Part shown: positions 33,137 to 44,983 of the stretch, piece by piece
How the letters are laid out: every line of letters begins with the position of its first letter
Numbering within the stretch: the first letter of the stretch is position 1
Assembly: GCA_026119855.1 (NCBI GenBank)
Contig: JAOWBW010001040.1
Span: 124,001-188,000, forward strand
Reading direction: 5' to 3'
From: Campanula takesimana
Taxonomy: Eukaryota > Streptophyta > Magnoliopsida > Asterales > Campanulaceae
DNA: 64,000 nt
Position numbers and translations under genes: made by a program
Notes under the pieces: generated by a model
What the model was told of the DNA's origin: nothing
Database searches by the model: none
Seen by the model: only the letters and a program-made list of their open reading frames with translations

Positions 33137-34440
33137 GGTTGCTGTTGGTGCTGTTGGAGTAATTTCTTCACGAACTAACTGATTTGATGAATCTCGGTAG
33201 ACATGGTAAGTACCAATTGAACCTATATTGCAGAAGAGGCCCTTGCAGTCTTGAGTAACACTTTCGGTCCATGAAGAGGTTTAGAACACACAGTGGGCAC
33301 ACGACTCAAACCATATAAAGAAAAGTTTTTTTTTCTTTTTTATATATAAGTCGGAGGGACGGAGTCCCTTTTGAGTTTCTAAGGAAATAATAGAATCGTC
33401 ACACTAGTATATAGACCTTCTCGCGGTCCCATATACTCATCGAATTCCATCACGCTTGTGAATCCTACACATGTCGGGATTAAACTAAATTAATGTAGTA
33501 AAGCATACATGCGGGGACAGATTTTTATTTTCGTCCATAATAACCACTCGGGGACGGCTTTTTATTTCGTCCATGATAACCACTTGGCATGTATGTTTTG
33601 AAGACATTAGTTTAGGGAAATCTCGGCACATGAAAACCGACTTAGTCACGGAGTGTAGACCCTAACTAGAATTGTGTTGGCTTGTGCTCGGCTAAAGAGA
33701 GGCTTAAGGTCACCCCCGGCATGTAGTCATGAACTATGCCACGGGTTGAGGTTTACCGCTTCGAAAGTGTCAAGGTCGGGTGGAGCTTGAAACTTCCTAG
33801 GACGGGCCTCGAAGGGTTCGGGGTTATGAACTTGTGCGACTCGATAGTGAGCAATTTATAGGAATTTGTGTACTTAGTGTGAGGTCCAACATGTGACAAA
33901 ACGTTTTTTTTTACTTTTTTTTTTAATGAAAGAAAAGCAAATAAGCACGTAATTACAACTCTCGAATCACCCGTGTGACCGATAAAAAACACAAAACAAA
34001 TCAGATTAAGAGGTCCAAATCAGTCCTGATGCAGGCAACTGTGCCCACACCCCATCACTCTGCTCTGTTCTGGGAAACTGTTCCTGTTTTGGAAAGCTGC
34101 CCAGAAGCGCGCGCCTTTGGCTCGTGTTGTGGGAAGTGCGCGCATGGCGCAGTGTCTATGGGAGGCGCCCGCTTCTGGGCAAACATGTCAGACTGTCAGA
34201 CTTTGGACTCAGGGGATTGCCCTGGTCCTGAATATGCATTGTAACCCCTGCAGAAATGATTAGTGTAGAAAAAAGAACAAAAATAGGAAGAACATATGGG
34301 AGGCGGGCGATTCTGGTCTTTGATGTGGGACGCGTGCTCCTTAGGCCAAGAAGGCCAGAGGCGCACGCTTCCCCCATCAGTTACCAGAATGCCCAGAAAA
34401 ATGTAGACTTTGATTAGAAACGCAAGTTTAACATTCAAAT
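33137..34440 (-). other. 5' leader of the inner TAT element
   Basis: 1.3 kb between PBS and gag, with no recognisable domain. It contains several GGCGCG/GCGCGC-rich blocks (34105-34175, 34300-34375) like those of its LTR, a poly-T/A run near 33905-33930, and a duplicated GGGGACRG-type segment at about 33513-33580 (about 45-bp repeat around TTTTTATTTCGTCCATGATA). Confidence 0.55.
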
Positions 34441-34459
34441 GTCCCCTGCGGAGTCGCCA
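34441..34459 (-). promoter_or_regulatory. Primer-binding site of the inner TAT element
   Basis: On the minus strand TGGCGACTCCGCAGGGGAC, one base from the end of the 5' LTR. It is a variant of the tRNA-Arg-type PBS of the outer element. Confidence 0.8.
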
Positions 34460-34460
34460 C

Positions 34461-35433
34461 TGTAGATACCCCGGGGAAGCCCACTGCTTGGATAGAGCGG
34501 TGGAAAGATCCTAGGATGTCTAACTTGTTTTAATTGTAGATTCGCCACCTATGTTTTAGAGGAACATAAGAAAAACTTAATGTATAGCCTAAGTTTGATT
34601 ATGAAAACAGAGATTCTTGTTTGGAGGTTCGGAGGTTAGGTTACGAGATGGGAAGTAATTAAACACCCACCTCGCCCAACTAATGTTGGTCTTGCTTGAT
34701 CAAAGTCCACATAAATAAAATGATGTTCTTCCTATTTTTGACTATAATGAAAATGGGTTTAAAAGGGGGTGTTTGAAATGTAGGGAGATAACTCCTTGAC
34801 TAGCTTCAATGAAGTGAAGTAGTCTCCGGTGTCATGTCCCAAAATATTTGAGTGATTGCATGTTTGATTAAAGTAAAAGAGAGAAAAGATGAAGTAGAGA
34901 AGAAAGGGAAAAAATGGACTTTTACCTATGCCTCGAAGACCTTCAAACACTTCTTGATGAATTACTTGAAAAAGCCTTGGGAATGATTTCGGTATAGTTT
35001 TTGTGTAGAGAGAGTTTTTCGGTCCTTGAAAATGGTGGAAAAGGGATGTTTTTATAGGTAGAAAATGTATGTTTTTGGTGCCAAAACTCAGTCACCAAGA
35101 AGTCTTTCCCGGGCAAAATCATGTAAGATGAGCAAGGAAGAGATTCTTGGACATAAATCTGTAACTGACGCCCAGAGGCACGCGCTTCCTGCCTTGAGGG
35201 CGGAAGGCGCACGCGTCTGGCTTCTATGGTCGGAGGCGCGCGACTCAGAGATAGCTTTTTTGACAGAATGGACTAGAAAGTAAGCCTTGTTATTCAGTTT
35301 AGTCCCTGGACTTAACTAAGTCAGTCAGGAACTTAACGGAAGTAACAGAAACTAACGAGAAACACTTAAAATAGGGAGAAACACAAAATTAAATATGCAA
35401 TCGGGGTGAGCGGTCCAAGGCGGGGTGTTTACA
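34461..35433 (-). repeat. 5' LTR of the inner TAT element
   Basis: 973 bp, matching 22720-23679 apart from scattered substitutions and small indels. Minus-strand TATA at 35056 and donor-like ATAG|GTAAAAG with GT at 34925, 131 bp apart as in the other LTR. GC-rich cluster at about 35165-35245. Confidence 0.92.
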
Positions 35434-35548
35434 CCAGGCCTGACGCCACTGACTCAGCATGCCTCGGCTCTATCTCCACAGCTTGTCCTCTATCACAATG
35501 CGTGAGCCCCAAGGCGCGTCCTAACAAAGTCATCATACGAGGCTTCTC

Positions 35549-36590
35549 CTACAACAAATTGTCTAGCATCAAGGCCCTTGGTCATCCTAACCCGGTCAGA
35601 CAAAGATGTTAAAGCAAGTCATGGACCACGGAGGATCCACCGAAACCAAGTAGACACTACCTACTCCATCCTAGGGACCTACCCTCTCAACCAAGTAAAG
35701 AGCATCTCTGCCATGTCCAATCAACAACCTCCACTGGCCCATCTCCTCAAGCACAAATGCGATCTACAACTCCGATCTAGAGCATGGTACAACTCCGTCA
35801 AACCCGTCAAGCAAGTCTGCTCACTACATCCAAGTCCACTGGGCATCTCAATAGCGGAATCGCCACCATAGTATCGGCATTAGCGAAGATGGGAAGTTAC
35901 CTCTTCATCGCCGCCTCCGGCCGCAAGAGCCATCAGCATCTCCTCATACTGCCTCCTATGGCCGCCCAAACATACATCATGCCCGCTCTTGGCATAGGTA
36001 CAGTCAAACCCGGTCAAGCCATAAACAGTCTTTGGAGTCTTCTCCCGCAAGCTATGCACAACGCTACACGAGCCCCTCGACTTCAAGGGCGGCAATACAA
36101 CCTGCAAGCGCAAACAGTTATACGCAGCAAAGGTATGCAATCAATCTAGCAGTTTATTTCACTTCATGTATATATATGAACTGTTGCAATTTTACTCGAG
36201 GAGAATCCCAAAGCATCCCAATGTATACTATAAATATCTCACAATCAAAACCCTAGTCTACCTAGGACAAGACAAGTCAACTCAAAACAAATCCAAGACA
36301 AGTCAACTCCGAACAAGTCCGAAACATTTCAATAATTAACGGACAAAAATATAACTTCATCCAAAGTAAGCTTTCTCAACGAAACATTAATGTACATTAC
36401 ATCTCTATACTCTAACAAAAGTCAAACAACACAAAAGGCACTTCTAAAGTCAACCAAGTCAAAGATCGGTCAAAGATTACAACATTTTCGGACCCAAAAA
36501 TTACTTGACACAAAAATTGCGTTTTTAACAAAACCACCAAAATCAATACATTATACATGCTACAAATAAATCAATCAACTTGGGTCGAAA
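35549..36590. other. Outer TAT 3' region, possible further antisense-gene exons
   Basis: The minus strand has open stretches (for example 36140-35880) with no domain I recognise. They lie just upstream of the antisense gene remnant and could be earlier exons, but I cannot support splice sites. Otherwise non-coding. Confidence 0.3.
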
Positions 36591-37250
36591 TCTACAAGTT
36601 TCATAAAAACCCCAATTTAAGGTCATTAAACCCTAATTACAAAATTAATCAACCAAACCTTCTCGTTCGAAGTAATTAACAATCAAACCCTTCATTCAAG
36701 GGAAATTACAATCAAGTCCTTCATCTCAAAGCAAGTTACAATCAAAACCCTCCAAGGTTAATATCATCCAAATCCAAACCCCATACCTTGGGTAATTTAC
36801 AATCAAAATCCCAAACCTTGGGTAATCCACAACCAAATTAACAATAATTTATCTAAAATCCCAAACTTTGGGTAATTTACAATCAAAACGATCAAACCTT
36901 CTCGTTCAAAGTAATTAACAATCAAACCTTCTCGTTCGAAGTAATTAACAAGAAAACCTTCTCGTTCGAAGTAATTAAAAAATCAAACCCTTCATTCAAG
37001 GTAAATTACAGTTAAATCCCTCACTCAAAATAATTCTGCAAACAAATCCCTCGTGTTTAACGTTAACATATTTAAAACCCCAAACTTTGGGTAATTTACA
37101 ATTAAATCAAGATTAACACATTTAAGCCCCAAACATTGGGAAGCTCAAATCCAAAACATCTCTAAATTCAAACAAGCAAAACTCAAAACCCTAGACTATA
37201 GGTAATTACACTCAAAATACTTAAAACCTAAGCAAAAGGTATCTTACATA
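36590..37250. repeat. Interspersed short tandem repeats of about 32-37 bp
   Basis: Two interleaved unit types share the tail GTAATTAACAATCAAA or GGTAATTTACAATCAAA. One starts ACCTTCTCGTTCGAA and the other CCCCAAACTTTGG, which contains a CCAAA/TTTGG self-complementary core. More than ten degenerate copies. Non-coding. Confidence 0.65.
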
Positions 37251-37489
37251 TACAAATCTCCAAACGTCACACTCTCTACTACGATCCCTCATGCTCGCAA
37301 TCACTCACGCTCATTCTAAAACTCTAAAAGTGTTACAATCATACACTTATACTAAAATACGTTGCAAAGCATCGCAATCTCTAGGACTTGTCCTTAGTCC
37401 ATCCCTCTGGTCCGGAAGACCGCGTAAATTACCAAAACTTACCAAATTGGTCCGGAAGACCGCGTAAATCACCAAGCTTAATGAAATTG

Positions 37490-38240
37490 GTCCGGAAGAC
37501 CGTGAAAACTTCCAAAACAATCTATAATTACAGGCTGGGAACGTCCTTAAACCCTAAAATTATGATTGGAGGTCGGATACATCCATAAACCCGAAGGCGG
37601 ATTAAGGAAACCATCATAAAATCCTTATATAACTAAAATCAACCTATAATTAAAAGGCTGGGAACGTCCTTAAACCCTAAAGATTATAGTGGAAGGCTGG
37701 GAACGTCCTTAAACCCTTCCTATTTGAGAAAGTTATTTGGTCCGAAAGACCGCGAAAACTACCAAAACAATCTATAATTAAAAGGCTGGGAACGTCCTTA
37801 AACCCTAAAATTATGATTGCAGGTCGGATACATCCATAAACCTGAAGGCGGATTAAGGAAACCGTCATAAAATCCCTAAGTAACTAAAATCAACCTATAA
37901 TTAAAAGGCTGGGAAATCCTTAAACCCTAAAGATTATAGTGGAAGGCTGGAAACGTCCTTAAACCCTTCCTATTTGAGAAAGTTATTTGGTCTGGAAGAC
38001 CGCGAAAACTACCAAAACAATCTATAATTAAAAGGCTGGGAATGTCCTTAAACCCTAAAATTATGATTAGAGGTCGGATACATTCATAAACCCGAAGGCA
38101 GATTAAGGAAACCGTCATAAAATCCTTAAATAACTAAAATCAACCTATAATTAAAAGGCTAGGAACATCCTTAAACCCTAAAGATTATAGTGGAAGGCTG
38201 GGAACGTCCTTAAACCCTTCCTATTTGAGAAAGTTATTTA
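37490..38240. repeat. 250-bp satellite-like tandem repeat, about three copies
   Basis: The landmark TATTTGAGAA occurs at 37721, 37971 and 38222, giving a 250/251-bp period. Sub-motifs are GGCTGGGAACGTCCTTAAAC, GGTCCGGAAGACCGCG and AAACCCTAAA. The minus-strand 63-codon ORFs recur with the period and are not taken as genes. It lies in the 3' UTR of the outer TAT element, 0.6 kb from its 3' LTR. The region 38241-38824 is non-coding. Confidence 0.85.
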
Positions 38241-38837
38241 GCATAACACCGTGCGAGCTCTAGACAATCGGCGTAACCATTTACCAAACTCCACGATCCT
38301 GAGGACTATACCTCGCTAGGTACCGTAGTTTATCAAGAAATTATGCGATTATGTGTCCTCTATAGGAAGTTAGAATCCATTCCTAAATCTGTTGTCGATT
38401 CTTGAAGCTTCTTGTCGTACCGCGCGTATGGCCTTTCTTCTTTTCCCCAATAGAGTCTATCTGCAACGACTTTATTGCTCACAATTGTTCAGTCTTTATA
38501 AAGGGTAGTGTCCATAGGATTGTTATCCCCAGCCGAAGTCTGATGTTTCATTTCTTTTCCTTTTCCCCAGTAAGGTCCACACGACTTTATTGCTTTGCGA
38601 ATGTCTGTCTATTCCCTGCGAAAGATGATATCTCGTTTCTTTCCCCCCCTATTCCTGAACTACGATCGGCTTGATTCCATTTGGATACGTACTTAGCCTG
38701 ACATAGGTTCAGTCGCTCAACCAACTTGGTCACCTTCTTACCTTTCTCTCCCACGATTTGGAACTCATGTTTCAAATCGGTTCTTTTTCTAATCGACGAC
38801 CCTCCATGCCTTGCAAGAAGCATCACCGAGGGGCTAC

Positions 38838-39943
38838 TGTTAGTCGATCTGAAGATTTAGGACTTCCTAGACGTTTAGGAGCCTCCGAGGACCTTTTAGG
38901 CAAGAAAAACCTGACAGGGACCTATCCGACAGCTTTCCAGAGTTCTAGATTGACGAAATCAGTTATAAGTCGAATTCTATCAAGATAATGACCTAATCCC
39001 GAGAATAAAGTGATGAGACTTCACTGAGATCTAGATAACCACGTGATCCGGGCAATACTGGCCACGCGGCCAGTGTGGGAGTTTTTCGCGGCCACTCCTT
39101 CCGACTCCTATTCCCTATAAATAGGTGCCTCCAGCTCCAGAGATCAGGAACACAATTCATTCTATGAGTTTCAGAGTCAAAACAGACGAAGAAACTCCAA
39201 GTTTATGCCTTTTTGGCACCTTCGAAGCCTCTTCGAATCTTCAAGAAGCTTCGATCATAGTTCTTGCCGATCAAAGTAAGCCTTCTTACTTTTCTTATTA
39301 TGTTCTTGTTATGTTCTTAGGCTAGATCTATATTATGCATGTTTTCATTATGTTTATGCATCCATATTCATATGTTCTTCATGCGTTCTTCATGTTCTTA
39401 GTCTATATTCATAATATATGCCATATTAGGGTAGCGATCTTCATGTTTATGTGTTCATTCATATGTATTCATGATGTTCTTATTATAATGCTAGATCTAA
39501 GTCTTATACATGCATAACATGCTAGATTTAGGATTTTAATCCCTATTTATGTGTACATGCCATAGCCTATGATGATCCTAGGGTTTCATCAAACCCTAAT
39601 ACGATCTAGGAACTACCTTAACCCTAATCTTCCCCCTCTATATGCATGATCCCGCTTCATCTCTTCCCATTCTAATTCATCAATGAACTACACCGACATG
39701 AGCTTCTCATGATGAGAAGAATGTAGGCAATCTTCGGATCCGGTCTCAAACACTAACACACACACACACATTGATCATGATAGAAAGACAGATTCATCGG
39801 GAAATAGGAGTGATAACATGAATATTCTTCTCTTATTGTAATTTGACCCCCGAACCCTATTATTCTCATAAATGGTTTTCTCAATATTTTAACTACAAAT
39901 AAAACAATGTGGCAACTCTCGATTTTCATCTCACGTATTCATA
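38838..39943 (+). repeat. 3' LTR of the outer TAT element
   Basis: 1106 bp, TGTTAGTCGATC to ATTCATA, preceded by the polypurine tract ACCGAGGGGCTAC (38825-38837). TATA at 39116 and donor-like site TCAAAGTAAG (GT at 39276), 160 bp apart as in the 5' LTR, although the donor has lost one consensus G. It differs from the 5' LTR by scattered substitutions and small indels, including a 3-bp loss at its tip. Confidence 0.88.
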
Positions 39944-40535
39944 GTACCCTTGAAGATCGAATCCATGAACATGGACTTTAGGTGTTGAAAAACGAACACC
40001 CTCTACCGGTATCCACACGTCGAACGGACTCAAGAACACATTCTTGATTGATTGCTAGATCCAAGGCTTGGTGAAGAAACGATGTCTTCATCAGAATTAT
40101 TTTGCTCCATTGATTATTGTATTTTGATGATTCTCAATCTCAAAATAAATAATCATACCTCTCTCTATTTTATAGTTTCTAAAACAATTGTTATTGATTT
40201 CCAAAATCAACATTAGAGGCTGTCAAACCCGGCTGTATATCTTATATGAGGGTCTGACCTAATTCCGTTTGGGATCGGGATTACTTGTCGTACAAGAAAA
40301 CCAAACAAACTGACCAGTTATGGGTAACCAGCCGTACGGCTGATCAGGCGCCGTACGGTGGCCAGTCAAGTTTCCCAGAATTTTTGCCTTTTTCCAATCC
40401 GTTCTATTGTGTGTGACCTAATAGGATTATATTAAGTTGGTAACGAGTTCGAATCATTCAGAACCCGTAAATCATAAGCGGACTCTAGCAAGCCATTATG
40501 ACTACCCAATTAGTATAACTTTGAAAGTCTAAAGT

Positions 40536-42090
40536 TGTTAGTGTTGGTGCCCTAGGCACGTTTATTTAAACGTTCTGTATGTTATCATTTTATTCATATT
40601 AATAAAGAGATGTTTTGATTATTATTGTTGTTCATGTTTACTTAAAATAATCTCCGTCCCTAGTACTTATGAAGCACAAGTATAAGTCTAAATGTTCATA
40701 GGATGATCATGTTAGACTTATGGGTACTTATTGGGAGGGTACTTATTAGGAACAAGGTACTGGACATGACCCGCTCTATGAGATTTATGTCATGGTCTAT
40801 GTCGTATATATATCTCATATTAGTTATGTCATTTGAATCCTTTGACATGAAGTTATTATAGTCTTCCACTTGATGAACATTATGTTTGACATATTCAAAC
40901 ACTACCTTTAACCAGGAAGTTATAAAGGGTATGATTGGCATAATCGGATTCACATAGGGAAGAATAATAAGCTAAATAGATTTGTCCCTCTTCGGAGAGA
41001 TGTCAAGCTTGGGCACTCGTAGAATGATGTTGATGAAATGTTGGCCAAACTCAAGTGAATTGATTGGATCAATGTCATTTGAATTATCCACATATTCGGG
41101 ATCGAGAAAGTATTGAACAAATACAAGTTGACTTGATGAACATGACTTGTGTTTAATGACATCATGGATAAAGGGATTGTGATATGTTCTATAAAAGAAA
41201 TGCGAACTTTTATATAGTTACACTATTTGGGTAGGTATGACAGTTTGCTAGAACCTAATCATATCTTATGGGTTCATGTTTAAACCCATTTCCAACTTAG
41301 TGTAATCCTATAGGGTCACACACAAATAGAACGAATCATAAAGGACTCAATTGGAAATTTTGGGTCGAAGGACCTTTGAGGGATTTTAGGAATTTAGAGG
41401 AGAAAACAAGGAATCCAGAGAAATTGGATTGTCCGGTGGACCTTGTAAAGGACCCGGCTGGACCCCCACTGTGACCCGGGTGTACCAAGTGTAACACCCA
41501 GTCGGACCATGCTTGGATCCGGCTGGACCTATTGTTATACCCGGGCGGATCAGTCGGTTTCGGCCTGGGATTTTCCTGTTCCGTTTTCTTGCGGGTTTGG
41601 TCACTTGTTACCTATTTGGAATAAGTGAAACAAGTATAAAACCCACATCTAGTTGCCCTAATCAGTCAATAAGTTTGTGTAAGCCTCCAAAGAGTTTTGA
41701 GAGGGTTATTTCTTGTTCTAAGATCTCTTGGGTGAAGAACAAGAACATCACATAATAATTCTATATAGTTCTATACATTGTGAAAATGTGTTTCACAATT
41801 TGGTCTAGCAACCAAGATCAAGAAGCTACTTGATATTCGTTCGAAGGTGTGGATACCAATAGAGGGTGAAACCTATCATCTTCAAAAATTCGTGTTCCTG
41901 CTGTTGTTCGTGATCAAGTTTCAAATCTCCACCAAGATTAAAGGTTGTTAATCAAAGGCATCAAGGGTTAGTATTCTAGTATTCATTATGCGGTATTTGA
42001 TATAATCATATGAATGGATCTATGGGCTTTGGGTTTCATGAAAATTTTAATGCTTTAATTCCGCTGCACATGATCTGAGGAAACCCAATA
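40536..42090 (+). repeat. 5' LTR of the copia element
   Basis: 1555 bp, TGTTAGTGTTGG to AAACCCAATA (the 3' copy ends AACA). GC-rich cluster of GGACC/CCGG repeats at about 41435-41570, and TATA (GTATAAAACCC) near 41636. It is about 40 bp longer than the 3' LTR, partly through a GGTACTTATT duplication near 40735. Confidence 0.92.
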
Positions 42091-42091
42091 G

Positions 42092-42103
42092 TGGTATCAG
42101 AGC
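42092..42103 (+). promoter_or_regulatory. Primer-binding site of the copia element
   Basis: TGGTATCAGAGC one base after the LTR. The leader 42104-43585 is AT-rich and non-coding, with one GC-rich ACCGGACC-type patch near 42480-42540. Confidence 0.88.
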
Positions 42104-43585
42104 CCCGTTCATGTTGATTATTTCAATACATAATCATGTTGTGTGTATATAAATTGTTTATGTGCCTAGAATGATTTGAATATTGGAATTATGATGTTTA
42201 TGTGGTGTATGCGTTTTATGTGGTTTATTGTTTTATAAACTTTAATCGCACTATTCAATCGCAATAAAAATTATGGTGGATTTAAAATTGTTTGAGTTAT
42301 CAATTTTTGATTGGATCAAAGTTTTGATAATCTAGGGATTCATGAATAAATGGTTTATTCAAGGTATTGATGATCATGGTGATTGGATCACCAAGAACAC
42401 CAAATCCCTAATTGAATCAGGGAAAAACAATTTTGATACAATTGTTGAATTATTTTTTTTTTTGATTTTTCGCAGAGGGTCCGACCGGACCTATGCTTTG
42501 ACCCGGCCAGACCTCGGGTTCTGGTGCGGGCGGGGATTAGGGTTTAGGGTGGATTTTGTGGTTTGAAATTCCTATTTTGTTTTAGTATTGTGAATTCTAA
42601 GATTGGATCAAGTTTTGGATGGCTAGCCTACGTTCTCAAGACTGTGTTTCCCAAAATTGATCGCAATCAAAGATTCAAAGATAAAACGAAGTTTGAATTA
42701 TGAAGAGTTCATAATTGCTAAAATTGAGAAACAAAGTTCTTGATTCAAGATTGGAGATCCATGTGGAATTGTGAATGCAAGTGGCCTACGTTCATCGAGA
42801 CCATCTATTGCTTAGTTTCAGTCACATGGACTACTTTCTTTGTTTCTTGAATTAGTGCGGAATTGTGGTTGCCTATGGATTAGTTCGGCCGCAGTTCTTG
42901 TTGTCTTGATTTGGAGATGATAACCAAAATTCAAATAATTTTATCCTCATAATTATAGAGAAACTAATGACACATAAATATTATACTTAAATTAATAGAG
43001 ATTAATTTAGTGACTAAACTTGATGCTCAACGTGTTTATCCTATGTGCTCATAAATGTGTTGCATGCTATATGGTGATAAACTTTCTTTAAAATTTTAAG
43101 TCCTTTGGCCATACCATGATTAAAATACTTGTAAGTATATGGGTAATTTTGTGTGGGCTCGCAAAAGCGAGGTGCATTGATTTTATTCATGTATGGGCAA
43201 GATGAGTGAATAAGAGTTTCCTATGCGTTTAAAATGGTTGGACTTAATAAGGCGTCAAAACAGTTTTGGGCCTAAGGCAAAGATGAGATTAAATATGCTT
43301 TTTGAAATTGAATTTCTTAAAGAATCTCAGAAAGGATCTAAGAGTCATATGGGATATGATTGACATGTTTTGTCTACCTAATTAATTTGATTTTGAGCCG
43401 TCATGCCAAAGCGGACTTGAAATTAAATTAAAGTTGGATCTTAGCCCATTTAAATTATATTATACATATGTTGTATAAGAAGGTTATATAATTTAGTGGG
43501 AGTATTTTTTGGAAAAATACATTATTTATCTCTTTAATGAAATTGATACTTATTAAATTTTGGAAATTTTGCATAATTGTAGATA

Positions 43586-44446
43586 ATGTCAACCAACACT
43601 CAATCAATTTCGTTGCGATCGATCCTTGAGAAGGATAAGCTTCAAGAGAATGGTACAAACTTCATGGATTGGATCCGAAGCCTAAGAATTGTTCTAAGGC
43701 AAGAAGATAAATTGTACATTATCGATGGGCCTATTCCTGCTGAACCCGAAGCCAACGCCCCTAGGGCGGAAAGAGACAATCACAAGAAACATCATAATGA
43801 TTCTAGAGATGTGAGTTGTCTCATGATCGCAACTATGTGCTCAAAACTCCAACAAATTTTGGAACATTCGGAAGCCTATGAGATAGGCGTGGAGTTGAGA
43901 GACATGTTTCAAGAGCAAGCTAGGTATAAAACCATTGTTGCATTCACTTCTTGCAAAATGAGTGAAGGGTGACAAGTGGGACCTCACATGCTTAAAATGA
44001 AAGGCTACGTGGAGCATCCTGAGAAACTTGGCTATCCGATTTCATTGAAGCTAGCCATGGATCTCATTCTTAATTCATTGCCTAAAAGTTATAATCACTT
44101 TGTGATGAACTATAACATGAATGGAATGGATAAGAATCTCTTCGAGTTGCATAATATGCTGAAAACTGCGGAGATGAAGATAGTGGAGAAAGGTTCTCCA
44201 GTGCACATGGTTCATGATGGAAAGGGGCCTAGTGCCAAAGGAAAGGGTAAGACAAAGGTTTCCAAACCCAAGATTAGCAAGGCAAAGGTTGCCAAGGCTA
44301 TAGAGGCAAAACCTGATGCACAAAAGGATGCAATTTGTTTCCACTGTCAAGAAATTGGTTATTGGAAACGTAGTTGCAAGGCTTTTAAGGAAGAGCAAAA
44401 GAAGAAGAAGAGCAGTGGGACTGCGTCGACTTCAGTATCTATATGA
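43586..44446 (+). pseudogene. gag: Copia Gag, one in-frame stop
   Basis: From the ATG at 43586 (MSTNTQSISLRSILEKDKL) the frame is open to a TGA at 43970-43972 and then continues to 44446, about 286 codons in all. It contains a UBN2/Gag-like region (NFMDWIRSLRIVLRQ; MKGYVEHPEKLGYPIS; LPKSYNHFVMNYNM), a Lys-rich segment, and one zinc knuckle CFHCQEIGYWKRSC, in which the usual His position reads Y, so zinc binding may be lost. The frame must shift near 44440 to enter protease. Confidence 0.87.
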
Positions 44447-44983
44447 TAGATATTCTCCTTTCTACCACTAGTTCCAATTCCTGGGTATTGGATACCGGAT
44501 GTGGTTCTCACATTTGTTTAAATGTGCGGGGATTAAAGAATAGGAGACTGCTTAAAGATGGTGAAGTAGACCTACGTGTGGGGAATGGAGCAAGAGTTGC
44601 TGCATTAGCTGTAGGGACTTATGAAGTCACTTTACCTTCTGGTTTAATACTTGTTTTGAACAATTGCTATTATGTACCGGATTTAAGTAGGAATATTATT
44701 TCAATTTCTTGTTTGGATAATGAAGGTTTTAAATTTCTTATTGAGAATAAGAGATTTTCTTTTTATCTAAATGATGTGCTTTATGGTATTGAAAATTCAT
44801 TTAATGGCCTTTATATCCTGGATGTCAAGAATGAAAATAATGAAAATGTCTATCATATAAATAAGAAATCTAAACCTAATGATGTAAATCATACTTATTT
44901 GTGGCATTGCCATTTTGGTCATATTAATGAGAAGCGTATCTCAAAACTCCATGGGGACGATCTTTTGGGTTCATGTGACCTTG
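44443..44983 (+). pseudogene. Copia protease and start of GAG-pre-integrase
   Basis: Protease catalytic block SWVLDTGCGSHIC (D-T-G intact), flap-like VGNGARVAALAVGTYEV, then the GAG-pre-integrase motif LWHCHFGHINEKRISKLHGD. The frame is clean until the inserted chromovirus LTR at 44984. After removing the insertion and one 5-bp duplication, the frame continues into integrase at 47728. Confidence 0.88.

Larger units (their letters stand above)
22720..35433 (-). mobile_element. Inner TAT-lineage (Ogre/Retand-like) Ty3/gypsy element, near complete, degenerate
   Basis: A 12.7-kb element with LTRs 22720-23679 (3') and 34461-35433 (5') and a perfect CCAGG duplication (22715-22719 and 35434-35438). 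On the minus strand the order is PBS, gag, protease, RT, RNase H, archaeal-type RNase H, integrase. A plus-strand ORF and a minisatellite then precede the 3' LTR. Two RNase H domains and an antisense extra ORF are hallmarks of the TAT lineage. Coding regions carry several in-frame stops and at least three frameshifts, so it is dead. It sits in the antisense gene of the outer TAT element. Confidence 0.92.
22300..35548 (-). pseudogene. Antisense spliced gene of the outer TAT element, C-terminal exons, split by the inner TAT element
   Basis: On the minus strand an exon candidate opens after an acceptor (TTTGTTGTAG, AG at 35550-35549), runs 35548-35439, is cut by the insertion 22720-35433, and resumes from about 22719 to 22581. 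A donor CAGT|GTATGT, a 92-bp intron (22580-22489) and an acceptor TTTGTCTAG lead to a last exon, 22488-22300, ending with TAG. The frame is kept across both the insertion and the phase-0 intron. The last exon is basic (GHPRKRFRGDA end). I recognise no domain in this piece. By position (antisense, between the missing pol and the 3' LTR) it matches the plant-mobile-domain-like ORF of the inner TAT element. Broken by the insertion. Confidence 0.5.
1893..39943 (+). mobile_element. Outer TAT-lineage (Ogre/Retand-like) Ty3/gypsy element, non-autonomous, with nested insertions
   Basis: The two LTRs (1893-3015 and 38838-39943) are closely similar. The first is followed by a PBS and the second preceded by a polypurine tract, so they fit one element. 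Flanks are ATACC (1888-1892) and GTACC (39944-39948), a 5-bp duplication with one difference. Without the two nested insertions the element is about 11.3 kb. It carries a leader minisatellite, one Gag-like ORF broken by one stop, several tandem repeats, and remnants of an antisense spliced gene, but no protease, RT or integrase. A post-integrase block shared with the inner TAT element survives at 20460-20620, which suggests that pol was deleted. Confidence 0.8.

Noticed and set aside
37677..38118. Two related 63-codon minus-strand ORFs
   Set aside because: They recur with the 250-bp satellite period and have no recognisable domain.
37540..38200. Interstitial telomere from AAACCCTAAA words
   Set aside because: The words are isolated within a 250-bp unit and not in tandem heptamers.
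42342..42566. 74-codon ORF in the copia leader
   Set aside because: It lies between PBS and gag, has no domain, and the GC-rich patch explains its open frame.
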